A stretch of DNA of 64,000 nt from Prevotella sp. E9-3 (GTDB taxonomy: Bacteria > Bacteroidota > Bacteroidia > Bacteroidales > Bacteroidaceae). The stretch covers positions 2,852,001 to 2,916,000 of the forward strand of contig NZ_CP091786.1 of assembly GCF_022024015.1 (NCBI RefSeq), given 5' to 3'. Position numbers and translations under genes: made by a program. Shown here one piece after another: positions 32,623 through 40,740 of this stretch (within the stretch, counting starts at the first letter, position 1; each line of letters starts with the position of its first letter). The notes under the pieces are model-generated. The model searched no databases and was not told the DNA's origin. It was given only the letters and a program-made list of their open reading frames with translations.

Positions 32623-32697
32623 TGGGCGTTGACGGATTCGAACCGCCGACCCTCTGCTTGTAAGGCAGATGCTCTGAACCAACTGAGCTAAACGCCC
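32623..32697 (-). tRNA. tRNA-Val (anticodon TAC)
   Basis: A 75-nt tRNA read on the minus strand. The acceptor stem GGGCGTT pairs with AACGCCC and discriminator A. The D arm is TAGCTCAGTTGGTT, the anticodon arm TCTGC-CTTACAA-GCAGA has anticodon TAC, and the T arm contains GGTTCGAATCC. CCA is not encoded. It stands alone between purB and the array at 32932. Confidence 0.95.
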
Positions 32698-32931
32698 TCT
32701 TCGTTTTGAAGTAGCTTATCAAGTGTTATTCCTTGTAAGCGGTTGCAAAGGTACGGCGTTTTTTTGGAACCACCAAACATTTTCCAAACTTTTTTCATGT
32801 TTTCTTCAAAAAAAGTTCATTTTGCCTGTTTTTAGCCCATTTTCGGGTCTCAAACAAGCACTTTTCTTACTACAAACGGACTAGACACTAACTTCAAACT
32901 TACTGAACATTTTCCTCGATGAGCTGGATTT

Positions 32932-33041
32932 CTACCAAAAAGGTACTGGGGATCTACTCAAAAGGTACTAGGCTTCTACCTAAAAGGTACTGGCTTTCTA
33001 TCCAAAAGATACTGGGTATCGATCTCAAAGGCACAGGATAT
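32932..33041. repeat. Five-unit degenerate array, exact 22 bp period
   Basis: Units begin at 32932, 32954, 32976, 32998 and 33020. The consensus is roughly CTACCnAAAAGGTACTGGnnwT; the first four are close and the fifth is diverged. There are no spacers between units, so it is a tandem array and not CRISPR. Confidence 0.85.
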
Positions 33042-33093
33042 TGCATCCATACGGATTAGAAGCAAGCAAACGGATTAGAAACATGCAAAAAAA

Positions 33094-33122
33094 ATTGCCA
33101 TGCTGTTGTGCAGCATGGCAAT
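33094..33122 (-). terminator. Terminator after the 371-aa lipoprotein gene
   Basis: ATTGCCATGCTG at 33094-33105 pairs exactly with CAGCATGGCAAT at 33111-33122 over a 5-nt loop. An A-run on the plus strand gives a T-run for minus-strand transcripts. Confidence 0.88.
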
Positions 33123-33146
33123 ATATCATTTTGATTCGTTCAAAAT

Positions 33147-34262
33147 TTAGAGAGCGCTTGAACCACCGCTGTGAGTAGGAACAACAGTAGTAGCAGTGAA
33201 TTCAGCAAAAACCTTACCGTAGATGGTAGCTTTGAATACCAACGAACCAGAAGTAACGGTTACTTCCCTCATCTCCTGCTTGATTACAACTGTACCATCG
33301 CTAACAGCGTTGAAAGCATACTCTTTATCAGCAGTAAACTTAGAAGCACCGAACATGTTGCGAAGTGTACGACCAATAAGACCAGTTGTCTGTCCGTCAA
33401 AACCGAAGTTCTCCTTATACTTAATGGTGTTTGCACCAGCCTTCACATCTTCATCAGCGAGTGTTGCATAAGTTGTCTCACCAACACTAACTGTCACCTG
33501 CAGAGTGATGTTCCAAATAGAGAAGTGAGGCAGAGTAGCAGAAAGAACTGCAGTCTCCTTGTTGAAGTCCATTGTGGTAGGAGCATCACCTCCCTCATGC
33601 TGAAGATCTACGAGAGCGCCCTTAGCCTCAGGAATAGTAACAACCATAGGAATGCTAGGATTGAAAGTTGCACCTTCAGGTGTGCAATAAACAGCATAAG
33701 GATTCTCGGTATAAGTCTTATTCTCAACATCTACAATAGGAGTAGAAGCAGGAGCGAACAGAGTCATTGACAAGTTCTGTGTAGTATTGTCAACAGTTGT
33801 GCTACCAGGAATGGTTACAGTACCGCTAATTTCTCCTGCGAAAGAGTCATTATCAGTGGTAGCACCAGTAGTTTTGCCAGCTCCATCCAGAGGAGCGATT
33901 GGTGAACCAACAGAAATTGCGGTAACAGGAACTGCAACTACAACGAGGTTACGACCATCAGGGAAGTCAATCTTAACTGTCTGAGGAATAATACCAGCAC
34001 CAGTCAATACGAGGTTCTTACCACTAGCTGCATTCTCGAAGGTGTAAGTCTTCTTATCAGTGCTAATAGTTGTTGCACCTGCACCATTAAACTTCAAGGT
34101 AGCGCCTGAAGGAAGAACATCAGACAACTGAGCTACCAAAGTGTTGGGAACATTTACAGTCTGAGGCTGAGGCTGAGGCTCTTCTACATCGCCCTTATGG
34201 CATGCAGTGAATGTACCAGCTAGTAAAGCGCAGAAGGCCAAATTTCTAATTAGATTCTTCAT
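33147..34262 (-). CDS. Secreted lipoprotein of unknown function
   Basis: A 371-aa lipoprotein with signal MKNLIRNLAFCALLAGTFTAC and lipobox Cys at 21, then an acidic/PQ linker (EEPQPQPQ). The rest is Thr/Val/Ala-rich and looks all-beta, with a repeated style of short strands (ISTDKKTYTFENAASGKNLVLTG; LPHFSIWNITLQVTVSVG). I do not recognise a family. It follows the OmpA-family gene by 28 bp on the same strand and is probably cotranscribed, which suggests an outer-membrane or surface location. A strong terminator follows it. Confidence 0.75.
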   Translation of the reverse strand: MKNLIRNLAFCALLAGTFTACHKGDVEEPQPQPQTVNVPNTLVAQLSDVLPSGATLKFNGAGATTISTDKKTYTFENAASGKNLVLTGAGIIPQTVKIDFPDGRNLVVVAVPVTAISVGSPIAPLDGAGKTTGATTDNDSFAGEISGTVTIPGSTTVDNTTQNLSMTLFAPASTPIVDVENKTYTENPYAVYCTPEGATFNPSIPMVVTIPEAKGALVDLQHEGGDAPTTMDFNKETAVLSATLPHFSIWNITLQVTVSVGETTYATLADEDVKAGANTIKYKENFGFDGQTTGLIGRTLRNMFGASKFTADKEYAFNAVSDGTVVIKQEMREVTVTSGSLVFKATIYGKVFAEFTATTVVPTHSGGSSAL

Positions 34263-34290
34263 TTTCGTTTGTTTTTAATTGTTCTACATT

Positions 34291-35442
34291 TTATTTAATA
34301 GCAACAGTAGCACGACGGTTGTAAGAGATGGGGCTCAGAGTCTGAACGCCACCAGCAGCAACAACTTCGATGTTGTCACGGCTTACGCCCATCTTAACGA
34401 GTTCGTTTGCTACAGTCTCAGCACGCTTCTGGCTCAGCTTCTGGTTGTAAGCAGCGCTACCAGTCTTGCTATCGGCATAACCGGTAACAACGAGCTTAGC
34501 ATTCTTTTCCTTAGCAACATTGGCCAGTTCCTGAACATTCTGCAGATCCTTACGAGAAGCAATCTTGCTCTTGTTGATGTTGAAGAATACAGATACGGGA
34601 GCAGCAGTAACTTCCTTAACAGTAACAGTCTGAGCCTCGGGGCACTTGTGATTGTTGATCATATTCTGCAGACGATCGTTCTCAGCCTGTGCGTCAGCCA
34701 ACTGAGCATTGAGGGCATCAATCTGGCTCTGAGAGAGAGCTTTGAGAGCGTCCACATCAGGAGTCTTGTTCCAAGTAGCCTTACCCAGGTTGAAGGTCAG
34801 ACCCACCTCAGCAGCGAAGTAACGATCGGTCTGAGCAATTGAGTGACCATAACCAGCATGACCAGCACTTGCATTAGCATAGTCATCATCAGAAACATTG
34901 AAGCCGAGGTCGAGGTTCAGAGCAACGTGCTTAGAAAGCTTCCAAGTGTTCAGCAAGCCAATGCTTCCGCCGTGAGCATACTCATTGTCGCTGCAGTTAC
35001 GCAGAACGCCAACACCAACATAAGGAATCAGGTTCCAAACGCGATTCTCGTTATAACCACAGAAAAGATTGCTCAAGTTGAAGAGCACCTGCTCCTGAAG
35101 GTTCCAGAACTTGATAGCATTGTCATCAGCATTATCGGTCAGTACGTGACGGCCCCAGATACCCTGGAACTTAGTGCGCAGACCCAAACCGGGAGTGAAC
35201 CACTTACCGACAGCTACTGAAGCGCCCAGGTTACGACGATAGTCTGTGAAGGGGCTCTTTTTGAAGTCATTTCCTTTCTCCTCGTTAGAATAGAAAGCGC
35301 CGTACATTACGTCAGCTGAAATGAACCAATTACTCCAGAATGAATTAGTAGCTACGCTATACTTCATTTCAGGAGTTTCATTCTGTGCCATACCTGCCAC
35401 AGAAACGCTAGCCAAGGCCAGCACCATAAATAACTTCTTCAT
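34291..35442 (-). CDS. OmpA-family outer membrane protein
   Basis: A 383-aa protein. After a signal peptide (ending AGMAQ), residues ~25-230 form an outer-membrane barrel (WFISADVMYGAFYS, LGASVAVGKWFTPGLGLRTKFQGIWG, AAEVGLTFNLG). A short coiled segment follows (SQIDALNAQLADAQAENDRLQNMI), then a C-terminal OmpA peptidoglycan-binding domain (~280-383) with VVTGYADSKTGSAAYNQKLSQKRAETVANELVKMGV and NRRATV. It anchors the outer membrane to peptidoglycan. The layout is that of the abundant OmpA-like proteins of Bacteroidales. Confidence 0.93.
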   Translation of the reverse strand: MKKLFMVLALASVSVAGMAQNETPEMKYSVATNSFWSNWFISADVMYGAFYSNEEKGNDFKKSPFTDYRRNLGASVAVGKWFTPGLGLRTKFQGIWGRHVLTDNADDNAIKFWNLQEQVLFNLSNLFCGYNENRVWNLIPYVGVGVLRNCSDNEYAHGGSIGLLNTWKLSKHVALNLDLGFNVSDDDYANASAGHAGYGHSIAQTDRYFAAEVGLTFNLGKATWNKTPDVDALKALSQSQIDALNAQLADAQAENDRLQNMINNHKCPEAQTVTVKEVTAAPVSVFFNINKSKIASRKDLQNVQELANVAKEKNAKLVVTGYADSKTGSAAYNQKLSQKRAETVANELVKMGVSRDNIEVVAAGGVQTLSPISYNRRATVAIK

Positions 35443-35490
35443 AATAAATATATTTTATAAAACAATCAATAAATATTTCGAAATCATTTG

Positions 35491-35498
35491 CAAAAGTA
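35491..35498 (-). promoter_or_regulatory. -7 element of the ompA-like gene
   Basis: TACTTTTG on the minus strand, with a GTTG box 20 bp upstream as a weak -33 match. The leader is about 45 nt. Confidence 0.55.
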
Positions 35499-35608
35499 GA
35501 TAAAATACTTTAAACCTCCAACAAAAACGTCCAACAAAATGCCTCAGTACGCTTAAAAAAGATTAAAAATGGACATTTTTCACTAAACAAGGCCACTATT
35601 TAGGCCCT

Positions 35609-37465
35609 TTACCCGAGCAATTGCTCTATATCATTTTGGGGCAAAATAGCCAAGATATTCTTTCCATCTGGAGTATAATTTACATTTGAACAGGTAAACA
35701 GTTGATTTACAATATACTCCATCTCTTCATTTGACAGTACCTGCCCCCGAGGAATGGCAGACTGTCTTGCCAAACTGAGTGCCAGTGTCTCATGCAACTG
35801 CTCAGTAGTAGCACCTTCTTTCTCGGCAGCATCAGCCACGAGAGCCTTAACCAAGGCCACAGGCGACAGGCCATCTAAATCGGCCGGCATACCAGAAACG
35901 GCATAGGATGAACCGCCAAGATTACTCATATCGAAGCCAACAGCCACCAGGTCGGGCATCATCTGTTCTAAAAGTACTGACTCAGCTGCCGACATCTGAA
36001 CCATTTCAGGGAAAAGCAGTCGCTGGGTGCGACTCTGACTTTTCTTCAATTGCTGTAAATACCTTTCATAACGGATTCTCAAATCGGCTCGGTGCTGATC
36101 AATAATCATCAGTCCTGAACGAACAGCTGTCATAATATACTGCCCTTTATACTGATAGTGAGCGGGCGACTTATCTGCCAGCATCTGTTCAGGTACATCC
36201 TTTACAGGTATCTCATTGCCGGGGAACAATGTATCTTCGTACAACTGTTGCCATTCATCACTCACCTTTGGCTGCATCGTAGCACGCTTTGCATAGTCGG
36301 AAGACATATTTTCCGAACCACCAAAAGACGAAGGAACGCCTACTACCCCACCTGTATTAAAGGGATTGTATGACGGGTTGTATGTAACCTTTGGCATTTC
36401 CAGGACCTCTGTTTCCGGATTGAAAACAGGAATCTCCGGTCGTCCTTCAGTATCGAAATCTATGGCAGGCACTTCACAGAAACGACCAATAGCATCTTTG
36501 ACTGCAGCAGACAGGATTTGCCAAATGCCTTGTTCGTTCTCAAATTTTATCTCCGTCTTGGTAGGATGGATATTCACATCAATATCAGCGGGTGCCACTT
36601 CAAAATAGACGAAGTAAGGTACCACCATGCCCTGCGGTATCAGTCGTTCGTAAGCATTGGCCACTGCCTTATGGAAATAGGCATGACGCATATATCGGCC
36701 ATTCACAAAGAAATAGTTCTGCGTTCCTTTCTTCTTGGCAGCTTCCGGTTTTCCAACGAATCCGGTTATCTTGCATAGTGCCGTATCAACTTCTATTGGC
36801 AGCAGGTCCTGATTCAATCTTTTTCCGAACACATCGATGATGCGCTGGCGAAGAGAGCCAGGTTTCAGATTCATCAGTTCCTGTCCGTTGCTATGGAGGG
36901 AGAAAGCTATCTCCGGATAAACGAGTACTATACGTTCGAAGGCAGTCAGGATATTACTCAACTCTGTAGCATTTGTCTTCAGAAACTTACGCCGTGCAGG
37001 AACATTAAAGAAAAGATTCTCCACTCGGAAATTAGAACCCTCTGGACAGGCTGTCGGTTCCTGCCTTTCGATGCGCGAGCCTTGAAGCACGAGTCGGGTT
37101 CCCACTTCCTCTCCCTTCAATCGTGTGGTCAGTTCTACCTGAGAAACAGCAGCCACAGAAGGAAGAGCCTCACCTCGGAAACCCATCGTATGCAAATCGA
37201 ACAGGTCGTCAGCCTTCCGTATCTTTGAAGTGGCATGTCGCTCAAAGGCCAGGCGAGCATCAGTCTCTGACATTCCTTTGCCATCGTCAATCACCTGTAT
37301 CAGTGTCCTGCCGGCATCAATCACCACCACTCGTATTGTTTTGGCTCCGGCATCAACGGAATTCTCAACCAGTTCCTTTATCACAGAAGCCGGTCGTTGA
37401 ATCACCTCACCCGCTGCAATCTGATTGGCCACGGAATCGGGCAGAAGTTGAATAATATCACTCAT
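35609..37465 (-). CDS. mutL: DNA mismatch repair protein MutL
   Basis: A 618-aa GHKL ATPase that links mismatch recognition by MutS to strand removal. The N-terminal domain shows LPDSVANQIAAGEVIQRPASVIKELVENSVDAGA, DDGKGM, RHATSKI and GFRGEALPSVAAVS. The C-terminal dimerisation domain starts near 430 (QYIMTAVRSGLMIIDQHRADLRIRYERY) and ends with FTCSNVNYTPDGKNILAIL. The start at 37465 (MSDIIQLLPDS) is the standard one and overlaps the preceding small gene by ATGA. The QHRADLR segment corresponds to the QHAAxER motif. It is the last gene of the guaB operon. Confidence 0.96.
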   Translation of the reverse strand: MSDIIQLLPDSVANQIAAGEVIQRPASVIKELVENSVDAGAKTIRVVVIDAGRTLIQVIDDGKGMSETDARLAFERHATSKIRKADDLFDLHTMGFRGEALPSVAAVSQVELTTRLKGEEVGTRLVLQGSRIERQEPTACPEGSNFRVENLFFNVPARRKFLKTNATELSNILTAFERIVLVYPEIAFSLHSNGQELMNLKPGSLRQRIIDVFGKRLNQDLLPIEVDTALCKITGFVGKPEAAKKKGTQNYFFVNGRYMRHAYFHKAVANAYERLIPQGMVVPYFVYFEVAPADIDVNIHPTKTEIKFENEQGIWQILSAAVKDAIGRFCEVPAIDFDTEGRPEIPVFNPETEVLEMPKVTYNPSYNPFNTGGVVGVPSSFGGSENMSSDYAKRATMQPKVSDEWQQLYEDTLFPGNEIPVKDVPEQMLADKSPAHYQYKGQYIMTAVRSGLMIIDQHRADLRIRYERYLQQLKKSQSRTQRLLFPEMVQMSAAESVLLEQMMPDLVAVGFDMSNLGGSSYAVSGMPADLDGLSPVALVKALVADAAEKEGATTEQLHETLALSLARQSAIPRGQVLSNEEMEYIVNQLFTCSNVNYTPDGKNILAILPQNDIEQLLG

Positions 37466-37650
37466 AGTAGTAATTTCCAAACAATAAAAATAAGAAACAG
37501 TAACAACACCAGACACACAAGATTCCAGATGCGCCACCATCCGTAGGCATTGCGTGGTTTTCCAGATCGCCATTGCGACATTTCCTCCATACGTTGGCGG
37601 TGGCGATCAATATAGATCGGACTATGGTAGAATCTTCTCGGTTTCTGCAT
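37462..37650 (-). CDS. Small single-pass membrane protein between ostA and mutL
   Basis: A 62-aa protein with a basic, Arg/Tyr/Trp-rich N-terminal half and one C-terminal transmembrane helix (IWNLVCLVLLLFLIFIVWKLLL). It overlaps mutL by ATGA and, from the start at 37650, overlaps the end of the OstA-like gene by 29 nt; a later start at Met21 (37590) would avoid that. The tight overlap with mutL argues that it is translated. Topology would be cytoplasmic N-terminus, membrane C-terminus. No family is recognised. Confidence 0.65.
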   Translation of the reverse strand: MQKPRRFYHSPIYIDRHRQRMEEMSQWRSGKPRNAYGWWRIWNLVCLVLLLFLIFIVWKLLL

Positions 37651-39349
37651 TCTTCTGTTCTATAGCTATCGGCTTATTATGCTGTTCCGGTGTCTGGGTT
37701 TGAAATGTATCCGGTGTCAGAGATGCGTCAGGTTTTGATGTCTCAGCATCATCCTTCGGCAAAGAAAGCTTCTGTAGTGGAGCCTCACGTCGTTTCTGAA
37801 CTTTCAACTCGGTTCCAGCTTTCTTACCTCGCCAAACGAATATATCTTCTTTCGACAGAGGACGGATATAGTCAAACCAAGTAAACCCGCTCAAATAACG
37901 CTTCTGTGGAGGAATCTGTGTCATGGGATAAACAACGCCCTCGCTTTTAGGAGTCCAAATACGTTCCAGCTTTTGCCCTTTTAGGAACATACGCATCTCG
38001 CTTGTCTCCATTGTCACCATTCCTATATAGCTGCTATCCGATTCGTCAATCGGGTAATAGACCACCAGTACATTATCGACAGCCCTACCCTCACGGATAT
38101 TTCCTTTTTCAAAGAATGCCAGCATCTCCTTCGATGACACCTGATTGTACATATCCTTCTGATGAAGGTCTTCAATAGAGAAAGCCTGATTGATGACATG
38201 AGCACGATCTATAACGGAGTCTTTCATATAGACCTTGATCTCTTCGCCCAACAGTTGCTGGTTGTTATTCCAAATGATGGGATCCTTATAAAGTGTCATG
38301 CAAGAATCCTTTTGAATATACACCAAAGAGTCGCAGACGGCCTGAATATCTAAACGGTACGCGCGTACCTTATTGTACGCGTGTATAACACGATACACAG
38401 AATCCGTTTCCTTATTATATGTAAACACCTTGAATGTATCGGCATGCATGAACAGAGAATCACGCTGCGAATAGTCAATGGTCACAGCACTATCGGTACA
38501 CATAGCATACCCCGTCTGGTCGTCATAATATCCATAGTTGCCCGTGAGCATATTTCTATTAACCGTGTCATTATAGACCACATTCACGAACGCCTCACTG
38601 ACGCCAGTCTGCCCATTATACCATATACTGTCGCCAACGAGCAGTTTGCCATCGTTGTCAATTACCGAACGGTTGAGCAATTGTCCGCATTCAGAGTCAG
38701 TATTATAATATCCCAACTCTGAATAGATATGACTAGCACCGCTATGAATGTCAGAAGGACCGATGATATGTGCCAGTTTTGATTCAGTATTATAATAGAG
38801 AGAGTCGGTGGTAAGCAGGAAATCCTTGTCGCGCATAGACACGTCATAATAGAAAATAGCCATTTTCGTATCGGTGTGATATTCGCCCCAGTCGCTTACC
38901 AGCGTAGTCGTCTTGTCTATCATCTTTCCGCCTTCCATAAAATACCCCATATTCCAAAGGCGGTCGAAATATAGAGAATCAGTATAAAGTGTAGTACCGC
39001 GATGTTTCAGTACCACATTCTGAAGTGCCTGCATCAGCTGCTCGTTACCGTCGTAATAGCCATAGTCACTGACCAACGACAGTGTATCGCCCTGATACAT
39101 TCTTACGTTTCCAAAAGCTTCAAACGAATTTGTTGATTCAAAGAAATTGGCACTATCGCAGAGTAGTCGGGCACCATCGTGCTCGAACTCAACGTTTCCG
39201 CGCAGCACCTGTGCATCATTGTTGCGCCAACGTTCATAAAACAGCTCGTCGGCATGAATCAGGTACACACGGTCATCTTTTTCTTTTTTGGCCGCTGCAT
39301 ACACGAAACAGCAACAGAGCGCAAAGAGAAAAAGCTTTATCTTACCCAT
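37622..39349 (-). CDS. OstA-like (LptA-like) protein
   Basis: A 575-aa exported protein with signal peptide MGKIKLFLFALCCCFVYAAA. Residues ~28-200 form an OstA/LptA-type beta-jellyroll (VYLIHADELFYERWRNNDAQVLRGNVEFEHDGARLLCDSANFF), and repeats of this type (DTLSLVSDYGYYDG, TTLYTDSLYFDR, GKLLVGDSIWYN, QLLGEEIKVYM) continue through the middle. Such proteins shuttle LPS across the periplasm. The tail (~520-575) is charged and Lys/Pro/Gln-rich. It lies after the two foldases for outer-membrane proteins, overlapping surA by 13 nt. Confidence 0.85.
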   Translation of the reverse strand: MGKIKLFLFALCCCFVYAAAKKEKDDRVYLIHADELFYERWRNNDAQVLRGNVEFEHDGARLLCDSANFFESTNSFEAFGNVRMYQGDTLSLVSDYGYYDGNEQLMQALQNVVLKHRGTTLYTDSLYFDRLWNMGYFMEGGKMIDKTTTLVSDWGEYHTDTKMAIFYYDVSMRDKDFLLTTDSLYYNTESKLAHIIGPSDIHSGASHIYSELGYYNTDSECGQLLNRSVIDNDGKLLVGDSIWYNGQTGVSEAFVNVVYNDTVNRNMLTGNYGYYDDQTGYAMCTDSAVTIDYSQRDSLFMHADTFKVFTYNKETDSVYRVIHAYNKVRAYRLDIQAVCDSLVYIQKDSCMTLYKDPIIWNNNQQLLGEEIKVYMKDSVIDRAHVINQAFSIEDLHQKDMYNQVSSKEMLAFFEKGNIREGRAVDNVLVVYYPIDESDSSYIGMVTMETSEMRMFLKGQKLERIWTPKSEGVVYPMTQIPPQKRYLSGFTWFDYIRPLSKEDIFVWRGKKAGTELKVQKRREAPLQKLSLPKDDAETSKPDASLTPDTFQTQTPEQHNKPIAIEQKNAETEKILP

Positions 39350-40740
39350 CCTTGATATTCAAAGTCGCAGTCCCGATAGTTGTCGTTGATACGCACATAA
39401 GTGTTCTTTATCTTATCGACAACCCACTTGTGAAGTGCCTCAGCACGGCGTTTTTCCAACACTACATCCTTCATCACCTGAAAATCCTCAGTGATGGTAG
39501 CCTTATGTCCTTCCGTGCGACTTTTCAGTTTTGCGATGACACACACCGTCTTACCACGGTCATTAATCATGGTGAAAGGCTTAGAGATCTGTCCCACCTG
39601 TAGAGTGTCCACAACCTTTGCAACCTCAGAAGGCAGGTCTTGCAACTGGAACTTAGACGTCTGTCCCTGTCCTGACTGGTTAGCCATCAGACCGCGGTTG
39701 TTGCGTGTATTCTTATCGTCTGAAATAAAGGTAGCACCCTCTTCAAAGGTAAACTTCCCTGCTCGTATATCAGTTGCCACTGAATCCAGGCGGGCCAGCG
39801 AAGCGTTTATAGACGAGTCGTTCACCTCGGGTTTCAGCAGGATATGGCGCACTTTCACCTTGTCGCCACGCTTGTCAATAAGTTGTATGATATGATAGCC
39901 GAACTCAGACTCCACGATTTTTGAAATCTTTTTCGGATCGGTCAAGTTGAAAGCCACATTGGCGAAAGCCGGGTCGAACATGCCACGACCAGTATAGTCA
40001 AGCTCTCCACCCTTTCTGGCTGAACCTGGGTCTTCCGAATACAAACGGGCCAAAGTCTGGAAGGTTGACTGTCCACTCATCACGCGATCAGTAAAATCAC
40101 GCAGTTCGTCCTTCACACGGTTAATCTCTTCTGGAGCCACGGTTGGGGTCTGTGCAATAATCTGCACCTCCACAGTGGTAGGCACGAACGGAATGCTGTC
40201 TGGTGAAAGTTCCTTGAAATAGCGGCGCACCTCAGCAGGCGTTACGATAACATTCTTAGCCAGATGCTCCTTCATGCGCTGAATCATCATCTGGTCGCGC
40301 AGTTCGTCGTGCATCGCAGCACGAATCTGACTGATACTCTGCTTACGGTACTCTTCCAGTTTCTCGCGCGAACCTATCTGAGAAATCATATAGTCCAAAC
40401 GGGCTTCTATCTGAGACGAAACCTCCGATTCTGTCACCTCAATACTATCAATGGCAGCCTGATGCAAGAAAAGTTTCTGAACAGCAATTCGCTCAGGAAT
40501 GGCGCAGTCGGGATTACGCTCCCAGCGTACCCCTTCCATAGCGGCCTGAATGCGCATCACCTCGATATCACTTTTCAGAATGGCCTCATCGCCAACCACC
40601 CATACCACCTCATCCACAGTACTTCCAACTTCCGTACTATCGGCAGCATTTACAGTGGTAACCTCTTTTGCCGAAGATGCGATGCCCAGTAAGGGCACCG
40701 CCATCATCAGTAAGAGTATTATAGTTCCTGTATTCTTCAT
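39337..40740 (-). CDS. surA: SurA-like periplasmic peptidyl-prolyl isomerase
   Basis: A 467-aa periplasmic chaperone for outer-membrane proteins. A signal segment (IILLLMMAVPLLGIAS) precedes a SurA N-terminal domain (DEVVWVVGDEAILKSDIEVMR). Two parvulin-type domains follow, at ~180-290 (ARLYSEDPGSARKGGELDYTGRGMFDPAFANVAFNL, SEFGYHIIQLIDKRG) and ~295-410 (KVRHILLKPEVN, then FISDDKNTRNNRG). The first is the canonical one; the second is more diverged. It overlaps ppiC by ATGA and ostA by 13 nt. Confidence 0.92.
   Translation of the reverse strand: MKNTGTIILLLMMAVPLLGIASSAKEVTTVNAADSTEVGSTVDEVVWVVGDEAILKSDIEVMRIQAAMEGVRWERNPDCAIPERIAVQKLFLHQAAIDSIEVTESEVSSQIEARLDYMISQIGSREKLEEYRKQSISQIRAAMHDELRDQMMIQRMKEHLAKNVIVTPAEVRRYFKELSPDSIPFVPTTVEVQIIAQTPTVAPEEINRVKDELRDFTDRVMSGQSTFQTLARLYSEDPGSARKGGELDYTGRGMFDPAFANVAFNLTDPKKISKIVESEFGYHIIQLIDKRGDKVKVRHILLKPEVNDSSINASLARLDSVATDIRAGKFTFEEGATFISDDKNTRNNRGLMANQSGQGQTSKFQLQDLPSEVAKVVDTLQVGQISKPFTMINDRGKTVCVIAKLKSRTEGHKATITEDFQVMKDVVLEKRRAEALHKWVVDKIKNTYVRINDNYRDCDFEYQGWVR

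Larger units (their letters stand above)
32698..33146. other. Intergenic region between tRNA-Val and a lipoprotein gene
   Basis: No gene seen. It contains A/T-rich sequence with an AACTTTTTT/AAAAAAAGTT inverted repeat near 32789-32819, a five-unit 22 bp array (32932-33041), a 14 bp direct repeat ACGGATTAGAArCA at 33051 and 33070, and a terminator (33094-33122). Confidence 0.7.

Noticed and set aside
32932..33041. Possible CRISPR array
   Set aside because: Units are contiguous, 22 bp, degenerate and without spacers; no cas genes are present.
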